64,000 nt of DNA from Arenimonas caeni (GCF_003024235.1 NZ_KZ679086.1:186001-250000); one strand, 5' to 3'. Positions 28,058 to 37,501 are shown, numbered from the stretch's first letter. Numbers and translations: made by a program. Notes: a model not told the origin generated them from the letters alone.

Positions 28058-29671
28058 ATGAGCCAGAACGCCGCCGCTGACGTGGTGATTGTCGGGGGCG
28101 GCCTGGCAGGCATAGCGACGGCCCTTGAATCGCTTCGCGCCGGCCTGTCGGTGGTGCTCGTCGACCGCGACGCGCCCCATCGCCTCGGCGGCCTGGCCCG
28201 CTGGGCCTTCGGCGGCATGGCCCTGGTGGGCACGCCGCTGCAGCGGCGGGCCAGCATCCTCGACACCCCCGAGATCGCCCTGCGCGACTGGCTGTCCTTC
28301 GGCGAACTCGATCCCGGCGACCACTGGTCGCTGGCCTGGGCCCGGCATTACGTCGAACGCAGCTGCCCGGACGTGCACGACTGGCTGCGCGCCGAAGGCC
28401 TGTCCTTCCTGCCGGCGGTGAACTGGGTCGAACGCGGCCGCCGGGGCGAAGGCAATTCCGTGCCGCGTTACCACGTGCTCTGGGGCACCGGGCAGGCCCT
28501 GGTCGAGGTGCTGGCCCGGTCCATGCACGAGGCGGGGCGCGGCGGCCGCCTGCGCCTGCTGCACCGGCACCGCGTGCTGGGTCTGGAGCAGCAGGGCGGG
28601 CGCGTCACCGGCGTGCAGGCCCTGGATGAAGCCAGCGGCGAGTCGCTGCGGCTTGATGCCGGCGCGGTGGTGCTGGCCGTGGGCGGCATCAACGGCAGCC
28701 TCGACGGCTGCCGCAAGCACTGGCCACCCGGCCGGCCGATGCCGGCGCGCATGCTCAACGGCGCGCATCCTTACTCCGATGGCCTGCTGCACGAGCGGGT
28801 GGCGGGCGAGCTGGGCGGGCAGGTCGTCAACGCCGGCGAAATGTGGAACTACGCCGCCGGCATCACCCATCCGTTCCCGCATTTCCCCGGGCACGGGCTG
28901 TCCACCATTCCCTGCAAGTCGGCGCTGTGGCTCGACCACCGCGGCGAGCGCATCGGCCCCGAGCCGCTGGTCACCGGGTTCGACACGCACTGGCTGTGCC
29001 AGCGCGTCGCCGAACAGGAAAAGCCCTGGACCTGGCACCTGCTCAACCGCCGCATCGCCCTGCGCGAGTTCGCCATTTCCGGCTCCGAACACAATCCGCG
29101 CATCCGCGACCGGCAGTTCCTGCGTTTCGTCTTCGAGACGCTCGCCGGCAACCGCCGGCTGGTGGCGCAGATGGCGAGCGAGTGCGACGACTTCCTGGTC
29201 GACGACACGCTGGCCGGGCTGGCGGCGAAGATGAACGCGCTCACCTGCACGCACGACATCGACGCCGCGCGGCTGCAGGCCACAGCCGACGCCTTCGACG
29301 CGAACTTCGCGCCGGGCCGCTCGCCGGCGGACGACGAGCAGGTGCGGCGCATCGAGCAGGCCCGGCAGTGGCGGCCGGACCGCCTGCGCACCTGCCGCCC
29401 GGCGCCGCTGCAAAAGCCGGGCGCGGGGCCCTTCATCGCCATCCGCCTGCAGCTGATCACGCGCAAGAGCCTCGGCGGCCTGCGCACCGACCTGTCGAGC
29501 CGCGTGCTCGGCGCCGACGGCCAGCCCGTGCCCGGCCTCTACTGCGTGGGCGAGGCGGCGGGCTTTGGCGGCGGCGGCTCGAACGGCAGGCGCTCGCTCG
29601 AGGGCACCTTCCTGCCGGGCTGCATCCTGACCGCGCGTGCGGCCGCCCGCGCGCTGGCCGACGGGGGCTGA
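28058..29671 (+). CDS. FAD-binding dehydrogenase, fumarate reductase / KstD-like fold
   Basis: Flavoprotein of 537 residues. The N-terminal dinucleotide fold VVIVGGGLAGIATALESL ends in an acidic residue (VLVDRD). The C-terminal segment GLYCVGEAAGFGGGGSNGRRSLEGTFLPGCILTARAA is the second FAD contact of the fumarate-reductase superfamily. It matches the 'predicted oxidoreductase' group (COG3573) rather than true succinate dehydrogenases. It probably introduces or reduces a C-C double bond next to a carbonyl. It begins 14 bases after the tRNA and is followed 3 bases later by an FMN oxidase gene. Confidence 0.85.
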   Translation: MSQNAAADVVIVGGGLAGIATALESLRAGLSVVLVDRDAPHRLGGLARWAFGGMALVGTPLQRRASILDTPEIALRDWLSFGELDPGDHWSLAWARHYVERSCPDVHDWLRAEGLSFLPAVNWVERGRRGEGNSVPRYHVLWGTGQALVEVLARSMHEAGRGGRLRLLHRHRVLGLEQQGGRVTGVQALDEASGESLRLDAGAVVLAVGGINGSLDGCRKHWPPGRPMPARMLNGAHPYSDGLLHERVAGELGGQVVNAGEMWNYAAGITHPFPHFPGHGLSTIPCKSALWLDHRGERIGPEPLVTGFDTHWLCQRVAEQEKPWTWHLLNRRIALREFAISGSEHNPRIRDRQFLRFVFETLAGNRRLVAQMASECDDFLVDDTLAGLAAKMNALTCTHDIDAARLQATADAFDANFAPGRSPADDEQVRRIEQARQWRPDRLRTCRPAPLQKPGAGPFIAIRLQLITRKSLGGLRTDLSSRVLGADGQPVPGLYCVGEAAGFGGGGSNGRRSLEGTFLPGCILTARAAARALADGG

Positions 29672-29674
29672 GCG

Positions 29675-30820
29675 ATGGCTTATCCGGTCACTGCCGGCGA
29701 CCACCACGCGATGGCGCGCCGGCGCCTGCCGCGCTTCCTGGCCGACTACCTCGACGGCGGCGCCGGGGCCGAGCAGACGCTGGCGGCCAACGGCGCCGCC
29801 TGGGCCGGCTTCGCCATCCGCCAGCGCGTGCTGTTGGACGTGCAGGCGGTGGACACCGCCACCAGCCTGCTGGGCGAAAGCTGCCGGATGCCGCTGGCGC
29901 TGGCGCCGGTCGGCCTGGCCGGCATGCTGGCGCGTCGCGGCGAGGCCCAGGCGGCACGGGCCGCCCGGGCGGCCGGCGTGCCTTTCACGCTCTCGACGGT
30001 GGGCATCTGCGGGCTGGGCGAAGTGGCCGCGGCCGCCGGCGTCGCGCCCTGGTTCCAGCTGTACATGCTGCGCGACCGCGGCGTGGTGGCGGCGCTGCTC
30101 GAGGACGCCTGGGCCGCGGGCAGCCGCAGCCTGGTGTTCACGGTCGACCTGCCCATGCCCGGCCCGCGCCATCGCGACGTGCGCAACGGCCTGGGCCTGC
30201 CCGGCGCCGGCCCCAAGCTGCTGCGCCTGCGCCAGCTGCTGGCGCGGCCGGGCTGGATCGCGCGCGTGGGCCTGGGCGGCAAGCCGCACGGCTTCGGCAG
30301 CCTGGGCGCGCACGTCCCGGGTGCGCGCAACCTCGACGCCTTCAAGGCCTGGGTCGACGCCCAGTTCGATCCTTCCGTCACCTGGGCCGACATCGACTGG
30401 CTGCGCGCGCGCTGGCGCGGCAAGCTCGTCATCAAGGGCCTGCTCGACCCGGCCGACGCCGAGGCCGCGGTGGCCGCCGGCGCCGACGGCATCGTGGTGT
30501 CCAACCACGGCGGCCGCCAGCTCGACGGCGCCGCCGCCACCGCCACGCGGCTGCCTGCGCTCGCCGCCGCGGTGGCCGGGCGTGCCGAAGTACTGGTCGA
30601 TGGTGGCCTGCGCTCGGGCGTGGACGTCTTCCGTGCGCTGGCGCTGGGCGCCCGCGGCGTGCTCGCGGGCCGGCCCTGGGCCTGGGCGCTGGCCTCCGGC
30701 GGCGAGGCGGCGGTGCAGGCGCTGCTCGGGACCTGGCAGCGCGAACTGGCCGTCACCATGGCGCTGGCCGGCGTCACCCGGGTCGCCGACATCGGCCCGC
30801 AACACATCGACCGCGGCTGA
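29675..30820 (+). CDS. FMN-dependent alpha-hydroxy acid oxidase/dehydrogenase (LldD family)
   Basis: TIM-barrel flavoenzyme of 381 residues that oxidises a 2-hydroxy acid to a 2-oxo acid. Family signatures include PLALAPVGLAGM, the FMN/active-site motif VSNHGGRQLDGA with catalytic His278, and VLVDGGLRSGVDVFRALALGARGVLAGRPWA. The usual loop region (about 190-230) differs from L-lactate dehydrogenases, so lactate cannot be assumed; mandelate- or glycolate-type substrates are alternatives. It starts 3 bases after the FAD dehydrogenase and is followed by a ThDP enzyme gene, consistent with successive steps. Confidence 0.9.
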   Translation: MAYPVTAGDHHAMARRRLPRFLADYLDGGAGAEQTLAANGAAWAGFAIRQRVLLDVQAVDTATSLLGESCRMPLALAPVGLAGMLARRGEAQAARAARAAGVPFTLSTVGICGLGEVAAAAGVAPWFQLYMLRDRGVVAALLEDAWAAGSRSLVFTVDLPMPGPRHRDVRNGLGLPGAGPKLLRLRQLLARPGWIARVGLGGKPHGFGSLGAHVPGARNLDAFKAWVDAQFDPSVTWADIDWLRARWRGKLVIKGLLDPADAEAAVAAGADGIVVSNHGGRQLDGAAATATRLPALAAAVAGRAEVLVDGGLRSGVDVFRALALGARGVLAGRPWAWALASGGEAAVQALLGTWQRELAVTMALAGVTRVADIGPQHIDRG

Positions 30821-30848
30821 CCGCCGCCACCACCACGGAGCCCCCGAG

Positions 30849-32507
30849 ATGGCCAATGGCGCACAAGCCCTGATGAAGACCCTCGCCGATGCCGGCGTCG
30901 AAGTCTGTTTCAGCAACCCGGGCACCAGCGAGATGCATTTCGTCGCCGCGCTCGACAGCGAGCCGCGCATGCGCGCCGTGCTCGCCCTGTTCGAAGGCGT
31001 GGCCACCGGCGCGGCCGACGGCTATGCCCGCATGGCCGGCAAGCCCGCCGCCACCCTGCTGCACCTGGGCTGCGGCCTGGGCAATGGCCTGGCCAACCTG
31101 CACAACGCCCGCAAGGGGCGGGTGCCGGTGCTCAACATCGTCGGCGACCACGCCACCTACCACATGCCGCTCGACGCCCAGCTGCAGTCGGACATCGAAA
31201 CCGTGGCGCGCAATGTCTCGCCGGGCTTCGTGCGCACCTCGATGCGCACCGAAGACCTGAGCCGCGACGCGGTGGATGCGCTGGTGGCCGCGCGCGGGCT
31301 GCCCGGCCAGGTCGCCACGCTGATCCTGCCGGCCGACGTGTCCTGGGGCGAGGGCGCCACGCCCTGCGCGCCGCCGCCGCCCGCCACGCCGACGGCGGCC
31401 GATGCCGCCGTGGTGGAGGACGTGGCGGGCGTGCTGCGCTCGGGCGCGAAGGTGGCGCTGCTGCTGGGCGGCCACGCGCTGCGCGAAGCCGGCCTGGAGG
31501 CCGCCGGCCGCATCGCGGCCAGGACCGGCGCGAAGCTGCTGGCCGAAGTCTTCCCGACCCGGCTCGAGCGCGGCGCCGGGCTGCCGCCGGTCGAGCGCGT
31601 GGCCTACCTGGCCGAACTGGCGGGCGTGCAGCTCGGGCAGTTCGAGCATCTGGTGCTGGTGGACGCGAAGACGCCGGTGTCCTTCTTCGCCTACCCCGGC
31701 AAGGCCAGCGAACTCGTGCCGCCGGGCTGCCGCGTGCATACGCTCTCGCGCCACGACCAGGACGCGGTGGCCAGCCTCGGGGCCCTGGTGGCCGCGCTGG
31801 GCGCGGGCGATGCCGAACCCGTCCGCCAGCCCGCGTCGCGGCCGCCGCGCCCGCGCGGCAAGCTCACTGCCGCCAAGGTCTGCAAGGCGGTGGGGCACCT
31901 GCTGCCGGACCGGGCCATCGTCGTCGACGAGGCGATCACCTCGGGCCTGATGCTCGGGATGATGACCGCGGGCGCGCCGCGCCACGACCTGATCACCCTC
32001 ACCGGCGGCGCGATCGGCCAGGGCCTGCCCAGCGCCGTCGGCGCGGCGATCGCCTGCCCGGACCGCAAGGTGGTGGCGCTGATCGGCGACGGCACCGCCA
32101 TGTACACCATCCAGGCCCTGTGGACGATGGCGCGCGAGAACCTGGACGTGACCGCCATCGTCTTCAACAACGCCTCGTATTCGGTGCTCAACGTCGAGCT
32201 CGAGCGCGTGGGTGCCGAGCGCATCGGGCCCAAGGCGCGTTCGCAGCTCGACATCGGCGGGCCGGGCCTGGATTTCGCCCGGCTGGCCCAGGGGATGGGC
32301 GTGCACGCCGTGCGCACCGATACCGCCGAGGCCTTCTGCCACGCCTTCGAGTACGCGCTCGACGCGCCCGGGCCGCACCTGATCGATGCCGTGGTGCCGG
32401 AGTCGCTGGGCGGCGCCAAGCGCCGCATCCTGCCCTGGCTGCTGCGCAGCCTCCCCAGCCTGCCGCCCGGCCTGGCGCTGGCGCTCAAGCGCAAACTGGC
32501 GCCGTGA
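30849..32507 (+). CDS. ThDP-dependent lyase/decarboxylase (acetolactate synthase-like)
   Basis: Thiamine-diphosphate enzyme of 552 residues. The activating glutamate is Glu49 in [17 protein letters not shown]. The cofactor motif runs from GDG (413-415) to NN (440-441). All three domains are present. It resembles the 'acetolactate synthase large subunit-like' group that also covers benzoylformate decarboxylase, but no ilvH-type small subunit is nearby, so valine/isoleucine synthesis is unlikely. Following an FMN 2-hydroxyacid oxidase, decarboxylation or C-C cleavage of a 2-oxo acid is the natural guess. A GGAGCCCCCGAG segment precedes the ATG. Confidence 0.88.
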   Translation: MANGAQALMKTLADAGVEVCFSNPGTSEMHFVAALDSEPRMRAVLALFEGVATGAADGYARMAGKPAATLLHLGCGLGNGLANLHNARKGRVPVLNIVGDHATYHMPLDAQLQSDIETVARNVSPGFVRTSMRTEDLSRDAVDALVAARGLPGQVATLILPADVSWGEGATPCAPPPPATPTAADAAVVEDVAGVLRSGAKVALLLGGHALREAGLEAAGRIAARTGAKLLAEVFPTRLERGAGLPPVERVAYLAELAGVQLGQFEHLVLVDAKTPVSFFAYPGKASELVPPGCRVHTLSRHDQDAVASLGALVAALGAGDAEPVRQPASRPPRPRGKLTAAKVCKAVGHLLPDRAIVVDEAITSGLMLGMMTAGAPRHDLITLTGGAIGQGLPSAVGAAIACPDRKVVALIGDGTAMYTIQALWTMARENLDVTAIVFNNASYSVLNVELERVGAERIGPKARSQLDIGGPGLDFARLAQGMGVHAVRTDTAEAFCHAFEYALDAPGPHLIDAVVPESLGGAKRRILPWLLRSLPSLPPGLALALKRKLAP

Positions 32508-32941
32508 TCACCCTGGGCTGGCGCGAATGGCTGGAGCTGCCGGAACTCGGCATCACGGCCGTGCGCGCGAAGGTGGACACCGGTGCGCGCAGTTCCTCGC
32601 TGCACGTCGAGTCGCAGCAGACCTTCGAGCGCGACGGCGCGGAGTGGGTTCGCTTCGAACTCGACACCGGCCGCTACCGCGCCCCGCTGGCCTTCGCCGA
32701 GGCGCCGGTGCTCGAGCGCCGGAAGGTCACCGACTCCGGCGGCCACAGCACCGAGCGCATCTTCATCCGCACGCGCATGCGCCTGGCCGGCCGGGACTGG
32801 CCGGCCGAGGTGAACCTGGCGCCGCGCCGCAACATGCTCTTCCCGATGCTGCTGGGGCGCACCGCGCTGGCCGGACGCTTCGTGGTCGACCCTTCCGCCT
32901 CCTTCCTTCTGGGCGAACCGCCCCCGGACACCGACGCTTGA
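32504..32941 (+). CDS. RimB-like / RimK-associated aspartic-type protease
   Basis: Protein of 145 residues of the putative ATP-dependent zinc protease family (DUF785, retropepsin-like fold), with [13 protein letters not shown] carrying the DTGA aspartic-protease motif. In Pseudomonas the homologue RimB cleaves the poly-glutamate tails that RimK adds to ribosomal protein S6. It starts with GTG overlapping the ThDP gene stop (GTGA). Its own stop overlaps the rimK start, so all are translationally coupled. Confidence 0.87.
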   Translation: MITLGWREWLELPELGITAVRAKVDTGARSSSLHVESQQTFERDGAEWVRFELDTGRYRAPLAFAEAPVLERRKVTDSGGHSTERIFIRTRMRLAGRDWPAEVNLAPRRNMLFPMLLGRTALAGRFVVDPSASFLLGEPPPDTDA

Positions 32942-33861
32942 AACTCGCCATCCTCTCCCGCAATGCCAAGCTCTACTCGACCCAGCGCCTGGTCGAAGCC
33001 GCCCGCGAGCGCGGCCACACCGTGCGCGTGCTCGACCCGCTGCGCTGCTACATGGCCATCGAACCCGGCCGCTTCCAGATGCACTACAAGGGCAAGGCCC
33101 TGACCGACGTGGACGCGGTGATCCCGCGCATCGGCGCCTCGATCAGCTTCTACGGCACCGCCGTGCTGCGCCAGTTCGAGATGATGGGGTCGTTCAGCCC
33201 CAACACGTCCGACGCCATCCTGCGCTCGCGCGATAAGTTGCGCTGCCACCAGATGCTGGCCGGCGAGGGCCTGGGCCTGCCGCTGACGGTGTTCGGCGAC
33301 AACCCCGACGACACCTCCGACCTGCTGGGCATGCTCGGCAAGCCGCCGCACGTGATCAAGCTCAACGAGGGCACGCAGGGCACCGGCGTGATCCTGGCCG
33401 AAACCGCCAGCGCTTCGCGCAGCGTCATCGAGGCCTTCCGCGGTCTTTACGCCAACTTCCTGGTCCAGGAGTTCATTTCCGAGGCCAAGGGCGCCGACCT
33501 GCGCTGCTTCGTGGTCGGCGACCAGGTGGTGGCGGCCATGCGCCGCCAGGCGGGGGAGGGCGAGTTCCGCTCCAACCTGCACCGGGGCGGCACCGCCAGC
33601 CCGGTCGAGCTGAGCCCGGCCGAAACCGACACCGCCCTGCGCGCGGCCCGGGTCATGGGGCTGGGCGTTGCAGGCGTGGACCTTCTGAGGTCGAAATCCG
33701 GCCCATTGGTGTTGGAAGTGAACTCTTCCCCGGGCCTGGAAGGCATCGAAGCCGCCTCCGGCGTGGACGTGGCGGGGACGATCATCGATTTCACCGCCGC
33801 CGGGGTCCGCCGGCCGCCCAAGCCCCCCCGTCGCCGCCGGTCGGGATTAACCAAAGCCTGA
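32938..33861 (+). CDS. rimK: Ribosomal protein S6--glutamate ligase RimK
   Basis: ATP-grasp ligase of 307 residues that adds glutamates to the C terminus of ribosomal protein S6 and changes translation. It begins with a rare TTG inside the TTGA overlap with the preceding gene. Visible motifs are [21 protein letters not shown], the ATP-grasp [36 protein letters not shown] and the metal-binding [14 protein letters not shown]. The C terminus is an Arg/Pro-rich tail ([13 protein letters not shown]). Confidence 0.95.
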   Translation: MKLAILSRNAKLYSTQRLVEAARERGHTVRVLDPLRCYMAIEPGRFQMHYKGKALTDVDAVIPRIGASISFYGTAVLRQFEMMGSFSPNTSDAILRSRDKLRCHQMLAGEGLGLPLTVFGDNPDDTSDLLGMLGKPPHVIKLNEGTQGTGVILAETASASRSVIEAFRGLYANFLVQEFISEAKGADLRCFVVGDQVVAAMRRQAGEGEFRSNLHRGGTASPVELSPAETDTALRAARVMGLGVAGVDLLRSKSGPLVLEVNSSPGLEGIEAASGVDVAGTIIDFTAAGVRRPPKPPRRRRSGLTKA

Positions 33862-33897
33862 AGCGGATTTAACGAAGACTTAATACCTCCGCGCCTA

Positions 33898-34012
33898 GGC
33901 TTGCTCGGCCGGTAAGCCAGCGGTCCTCCTCGTCAGGCGGCACAGATGGATTACGGCAATCGGGGCAGTAAGCAACCTTTCGGCCCGGGCTCGTCCCGGG
34001 CCTTTCTTTGTC
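33898..34012 (+). ncRNA. Candidate small RNA or 5' leader ending in a terminator
   Basis: Between rimK and the next gene, an AT-richer stretch (TTAATACC at 33890-33897 as a possible -10) is followed by a small hairpin (GGCTT 33898-33902 with AAGCC 33914-33918), unpaired GGATTACGGCAATCGGGGC, and a strong terminator at 33982-34011. No open frame fits. It could be an independent sRNA or an attenuated leader of the downstream gene. It matches no RNA family known to me. Confidence 0.4.
33982..34011 (+). terminator. Rho-independent terminator
   Basis: 8-bp stem GGCCCGGG / CCCGGGCC (33982-33989 with 33995-34002) followed by TTTCTTTG. Confidence 0.75.
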
Positions 34013-34116
34013 CGTCGCCGCCCCCTGCCGGAAGGCCTGTTTACACATCCACGCCGGGCGGTAAGAATCGAACGATCTGCCCTGCATGCATTCCGAACCG
34101 CGAGGAGCGGTCATCG

Positions 34117-34584
34117 ATGAAGAATTCCCTGCTCGCCTGCCTGCTTGCCATCGCGCCGATGCTCGCCTGCGCCAACGAAGGCAAGGAGGTACAGGTCGCC
34201 GAGGGCCGCTTCGCCGCCCAGGTGCGTGCCGTCGAGAAGAGCCTGTCCGACGGACAGACCTATGCCGAGCTTCCCCGCGCGGATCGCAACGAAGTCCGGG
34301 CCATCCTTGCCCGCATGGCCGAGCGGCTCGAGGGCGTCGACGATGTCGGGCAGCTGTCCGAGGCGGACCGGCTGGCCGTGTTCAACGACCAGGAGCGCGT
34401 GAACGCCATCCTCGAGAAGGGCTATGCCGACAGCCGGCTGGTCTGCGAGCGGCGCGGCCGCACCGGTACCCACATGCGCGAGTCCAAGTGCCAGACGGTG
34501 GCCGAGCGTCGCCGCCGCGCCGAGGTTGACCAGGAAAACATGCGCCAGTTGCAGCGCGCGCCCATGCCGCAGGAAGGCCTCTGA
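34117..34584 (+). CDS. Small secreted protein upstream of a two-component system
   Basis: Unrecognised protein of 155 residues with a signal peptide (MKNSLLACLLAIAPMLACA; cleavage or lipidation near the Ala-Cys-Ala). The mature part is highly charged and mostly helical. The tail CERRGRTGTHMRESKCQTVAE resembles a Cys-bounded, Arg-rich motif frequent in small Lysobacterales periplasmic proteins. A GAGGAG ribosome-binding site is 11 bases before the ATG. The response regulator begins 2 bases after its stop, so it may modulate the adjoining sensor kinase. Confidence 0.75.
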   Translation: MKNSLLACLLAIAPMLACANEGKEVQVAEGRFAAQVRAVEKSLSDGQTYAELPRADRNEVRAILARMAERLEGVDDVGQLSEADRLAVFNDQERVNAILEKGYADSRLVCERRGRTGTHMRESKCQTVAERRRRAEVDQENMRQLQRAPMPQEGL

Positions 34585-34586
34585 CC

Positions 34587-35267
34587 GTGCGGATCCTGGT
34601 CGTCGAAGACAATCGCGACATCGCCGCCAACCTCGGCGACTACCTCGAGGACCGCGGCCATACCGTGGACTATGCCGCCGACGGCGTCACCGGCCTGCAC
34701 CTGGCCGTGGTCAACGACTTCGACGCCATCGTGCTCGACCTCAACCTGCCGGGCATGGACGGCCTGGAGGTCTGCCGCAAGCTGCGCCAGGAAGGCCGCA
34801 AGCAGACGCCGGTGCTGATGCTCACCGCCCGCGATTCGCTCGACAACAAGCTCGAGGGTTTCGACTCGGGCGCCGACGACTACCTGGTGAAGCCCTTCGC
34901 GCTGCAGGAAGTCGAGGCCCGCCTGGCCGTGCTGGCCCGCCGAGGCAAGGCGGCCCAGCCGCGCGTGCTGGTCGTGGCCGACCTCGAATACAACCTCGAC
35001 ACGCTCGAGGTGCGCCGCGCCGGCAAGCTGCTGCAGCTCAACCCCACCGCGCTCAAGATCCTGCAGGCGCTGATGGAGGCGGCCCCCTCGGTGGTCACCC
35101 GCCAGGAGCTCGAGACCCGGGTCTGGGGCGAAGAGCTGCCGGACTCCGATTCCCTGCGCGTGCATATCCACGGCCTGCGGGCGGCGGTGGACAAGCCCTT
35201 CGACAAGGCGCTCATCCAGACCCGCCACGGCATCGGTTACCGCATCGCCGATCCCGACGCGGGCTGA
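34587..35267 (+). CDS. OmpR/PhoB-family response regulator
   Basis: Transcription regulator of 226 residues starting with GTG two bases after the preceding gene. The receiver has Glu7/Asp8, phospho-acceptor Asp51 (VLDLNLPGMDGLEV), Thr in LMLTARDS and the Lys in YLVKPFALQE. A winged-helix DNA-binding domain follows (VVTRQELETRVWGEELPDSDSLRVHI, ending GIGYRI). The cognate kinase starts 3 bases after the stop. Target genes are not visible. Confidence 0.94.
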   Translation: MRILVVEDNRDIAANLGDYLEDRGHTVDYAADGVTGLHLAVVNDFDAIVLDLNLPGMDGLEVCRKLRQEGRKQTPVLMLTARDSLDNKLEGFDSGADDYLVKPFALQEVEARLAVLARRGKAAQPRVLVVADLEYNLDTLEVRRAGKLLQLNPTALKILQALMEAAPSVVTRQELETRVWGEELPDSDSLRVHIHGLRAAVDKPFDKALIQTRHGIGYRIADPDAG

Positions 35268-35270
35268 GCC

Positions 35271-36548
35271 ATGCGCTACCGGCGTAGGCTTCGCAGCCGG
35301 ATCATCCTGTCCTTCTTCCTGCTCGGCTTCGGGCTGACCGGGCTGTTCGCGGTTGCCACCGTGTTGCTGCGCGAGCGGCTGGAGGACCAGCTGATCGGCG
35401 AGGCGCTGTTCCAGAACGTCCAGGACTTCGCCGAGCAGTACGACCCCGAGGGCAGCGGCGGCATTCCGTTCGAGAAGATCACCGGCAGCGTGTTCAGCCA
35501 GCGCCGGTTCGGCAACGTGCCCTTCAACTGGCGCGACCTGCCCGACGGCGTGCACGACGTCACCGAGACCGACGAGCGCGGCCACACCCGCACCTACAAG
35601 CTGGCGGTGAAGAAGGAAGCCGAATACTGGTTCTTCCTGCGCTACGACCTCGCCCAGGAGCGGGCCAGCCAGCAGCAGCTGACCTATGCCCTGGTGGGCG
35701 TGGTGGCGCTGTTCTCGCTGCTCTCGCTGGTGGTGGGCGTGTGGTCGAGCAAGCGCGTGATCAGCCCGGTGACCGAGCTGGCGCGTCGGCTCGAGAGCCT
35801 GGCGGGCGGTGGGCAGCCCGACAAGCTGGCGCCGCACTTCGCCAAGGACGAGGTGGGGCAGCTGGCGGCCGCGCTCGACGACTACGCCGAGCGCATGACG
35901 ACCCTGGTCAGGCGCGACCGCGAGTTCAACTCCGACGTGAGCCACGAGCTGCGCACGCCGCTGGCGGTGATCCTTGGCGCCACCGAGCTGATGCTGGCCA
36001 ACCCGGACCTGCCGGAGAAGATGCGCCAGCGCCTGCTGCGCGTGGACCGCGCGGCGCAGCAGTGCACCGACCTGACCACGGCCCTGCTGATGCTCTCGCG
36101 CAACGAGCGCGGCACCGGCCGGACCCGCCTGCTGAGGCTGTGCGAACAGCTCGCCGAGGCCGCGCGGACCCAGCTGGGCGGCAAGCCGGTGCAGGTGCTG
36201 GTGGAAGGCGACGAGCGGGCCGAGGTCGAGGCCCCCGAGGCGGTGCTGGCGGTGGCCCTGGGCAACCTGCTGGGCAATGCCTGCAAGTACACCTCGGAAG
36301 GCGAGGTGCGCCTGGTGGTCGAAGCCAACCAGGTCCGCATCGAGGACACCGGCCCGGGCCTGAGCGAGGAAGATGCCGCGCGCCTGTTCGAGCGCGGCTA
36401 CCGCGGTTCCGGCGCCGGCGGCACCATCGGCGGCGGCATCGGCCTGTCCATCGTGCGCCGCCTGTGCGAGCTCTACGGCTGGAACGTCAGCATCGCCCCC
36501 CGCCCCGAACACGGCGCCGTGGCGATCCTCCGCTTTGGCGAGGGCTAG
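35271..36548 (+). CDS. EnvZ/PhoQ-type sensor histidine kinase
   Basis: Membrane kinase of 425 residues. TM1 is at about residues 10-31 and TM2 at about 138-160, with a periplasmic sensor domain of ~105 residues between. A HAMP-like linker (SPVTELARRLESLA) leads to the H box DVSHELRTPLAVI with His225. N box (LGNLLGNACKYTSEG) and G boxes (DTGPGLSEEDA, GGGIGLSIV) are intact. It pairs with the regulator just upstream; the signal is unknown. Confidence 0.94.
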   Translation: MRYRRRLRSRIILSFFLLGFGLTGLFAVATVLLRERLEDQLIGEALFQNVQDFAEQYDPEGSGGIPFEKITGSVFSQRRFGNVPFNWRDLPDGVHDVTETDERGHTRTYKLAVKKEAEYWFFLRYDLAQERASQQQLTYALVGVVALFSLLSLVVGVWSSKRVISPVTELARRLESLAGGGQPDKLAPHFAKDEVGQLAAALDDYAERMTTLVRRDREFNSDVSHELRTPLAVILGATELMLANPDLPEKMRQRLLRVDRAAQQCTDLTTALLMLSRNERGTGRTRLLRLCEQLAEAARTQLGGKPVQVLVEGDERAEVEAPEAVLAVALGNLLGNACKYTSEGEVRLVVEANQVRIEDTGPGLSEEDAARLFERGYRGSGAGGTIGGGIGLSIVRRLCELYGWNVSIAPRPEHGAVAILRFGEG

Positions 36549-36583
36549 CGCCCGGCTGCGTCATCCGCGGCCGGGAAACGCGG

Positions 36584-37501
36584 CTACACGTAGTCGAGCC
36601 AGCCGCGGGTATCCGGCGTGCTGCCGTCGAAGAGGCCGAAGAACAGCGACTGCATGCGGCGGGTGAGCGGGCCGGGCTGGCCGGTGCCCACCGGGCGGCC
36701 GTCGACGCTGCGGATGGGCGTGATCTCGGCGGCGGTGCCGCACATGAACAGCTCGTCGCACAGGTAGAGGTACTCGCGCGGCAGGTCGCGCTCGACCACC
36801 TCGATGCCGGCGTCGCGCGCCAGGGTGATGATCGTGTTGCGGGTGATGCCGTTGAGCAGCGCCGCGCTCACCGGCGTGGTGTGCAGCGCGCCGTCGAAGA
36901 CCAGGAACAGGTTCTCGCCCGCGCCCTCGCTGAGCAGGCCGGTGGAGGCCAGCGCGATGCCTTCGCCGAAGCCGAGCCGCCGCGCCTCGCGCGCCACCAG
37001 CTGGCCGTTGAGGTAGTTGCCGCCGGCCTTGGCGCCGGCCGGGATGGTGTTGGGGGCGAAGCGCTGCCAGCTCGAGACGCAGGCGTCGATGCCGGCCTCG
37101 AGCACGTCCGGGCCGAGGTAGGGGCCCATGTGCCAGGCCGCCACGGCCACGTCCACCGGCGTTTCCGCCGACAGGCCGAAGCCGCCCAGGCCGCGGTAGG
37201 CGATGGGGCGCAGGTAGGCGCGCGCCAGGCCGTTGGCCTTGATGACCTCGCGGCAGGCCGTGGCCAGCGTGTCGAGGTCGTAGGGGATCGGCATGTCGTA
37301 GATCTTCGCCGAGGCGTACAGGCGCCTGAGGTGCTCGCCGAGGCGGAAGATCGCCTGGCCGTTGGGCGTGGGGTAGCTGCGGATGCCTTCGAACACCGAG
37401 CTGCCGTAGTGCAGGCCGTGCGCCATCACGTGCACGGTGGCCTCGGCCCAGGGCTTGATGCGGCCGTTGTGCCAGATGTGTTCAGGGTAGCTCGTGCTCA
37501 T
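36584..37501 (-). CDS. ilvE: Branched-chain amino acid aminotransferase
   Basis: PLP fold-type IV transaminase of 305 residues that interconverts Leu, Ile, Val and their 2-oxo acids. Typical segments are EHIWHNGRIKPWAEATVHVMAHGLHYGSSVFEGIR, the lysine in AKAGGNYLNGQ, LLSEGAGENLF and FMCGTAAEITPI. TAGAAT on the minus strand at 37527-37532, about 25 bases before the start, is a likely -10 box and GGAG a ribosome-binding site. It stands alone between convergent and tandem neighbours. Confidence 0.96.
   Translation of the reverse strand: MSTSYPEHIWHNGRIKPWAEATVHVMAHGLHYGSSVFEGIRSYPTPNGQAIFRLGEHLRRLYASAKIYDMPIPYDLDTLATACREVIKANGLARAYLRPIAYRGLGGFGLSAETPVDVAVAAWHMGPYLGPDVLEAGIDACVSSWQRFAPNTIPAGAKAGGNYLNGQLVAREARRLGFGEGIALASTGLLSEGAGENLFLVFDGALHTTPVSAALLNGITRNTIITLARDAGIEVVERDLPREYLYLCDELFMCGTAAEITPIRSVDGRPVGTGQPGPLTRRMQSLFFGLFDGSTPDTRGWLDYV

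Noticed and set aside
30849-32507. Catalytic subunit of acetolactate synthase for branched-chain amino acids (ilvB/ilvG)
   Set aside because: No regulatory subunit gene is adjacent, and the neighbours are flavin oxidoreductases, so a different ThDP reaction is more likely.
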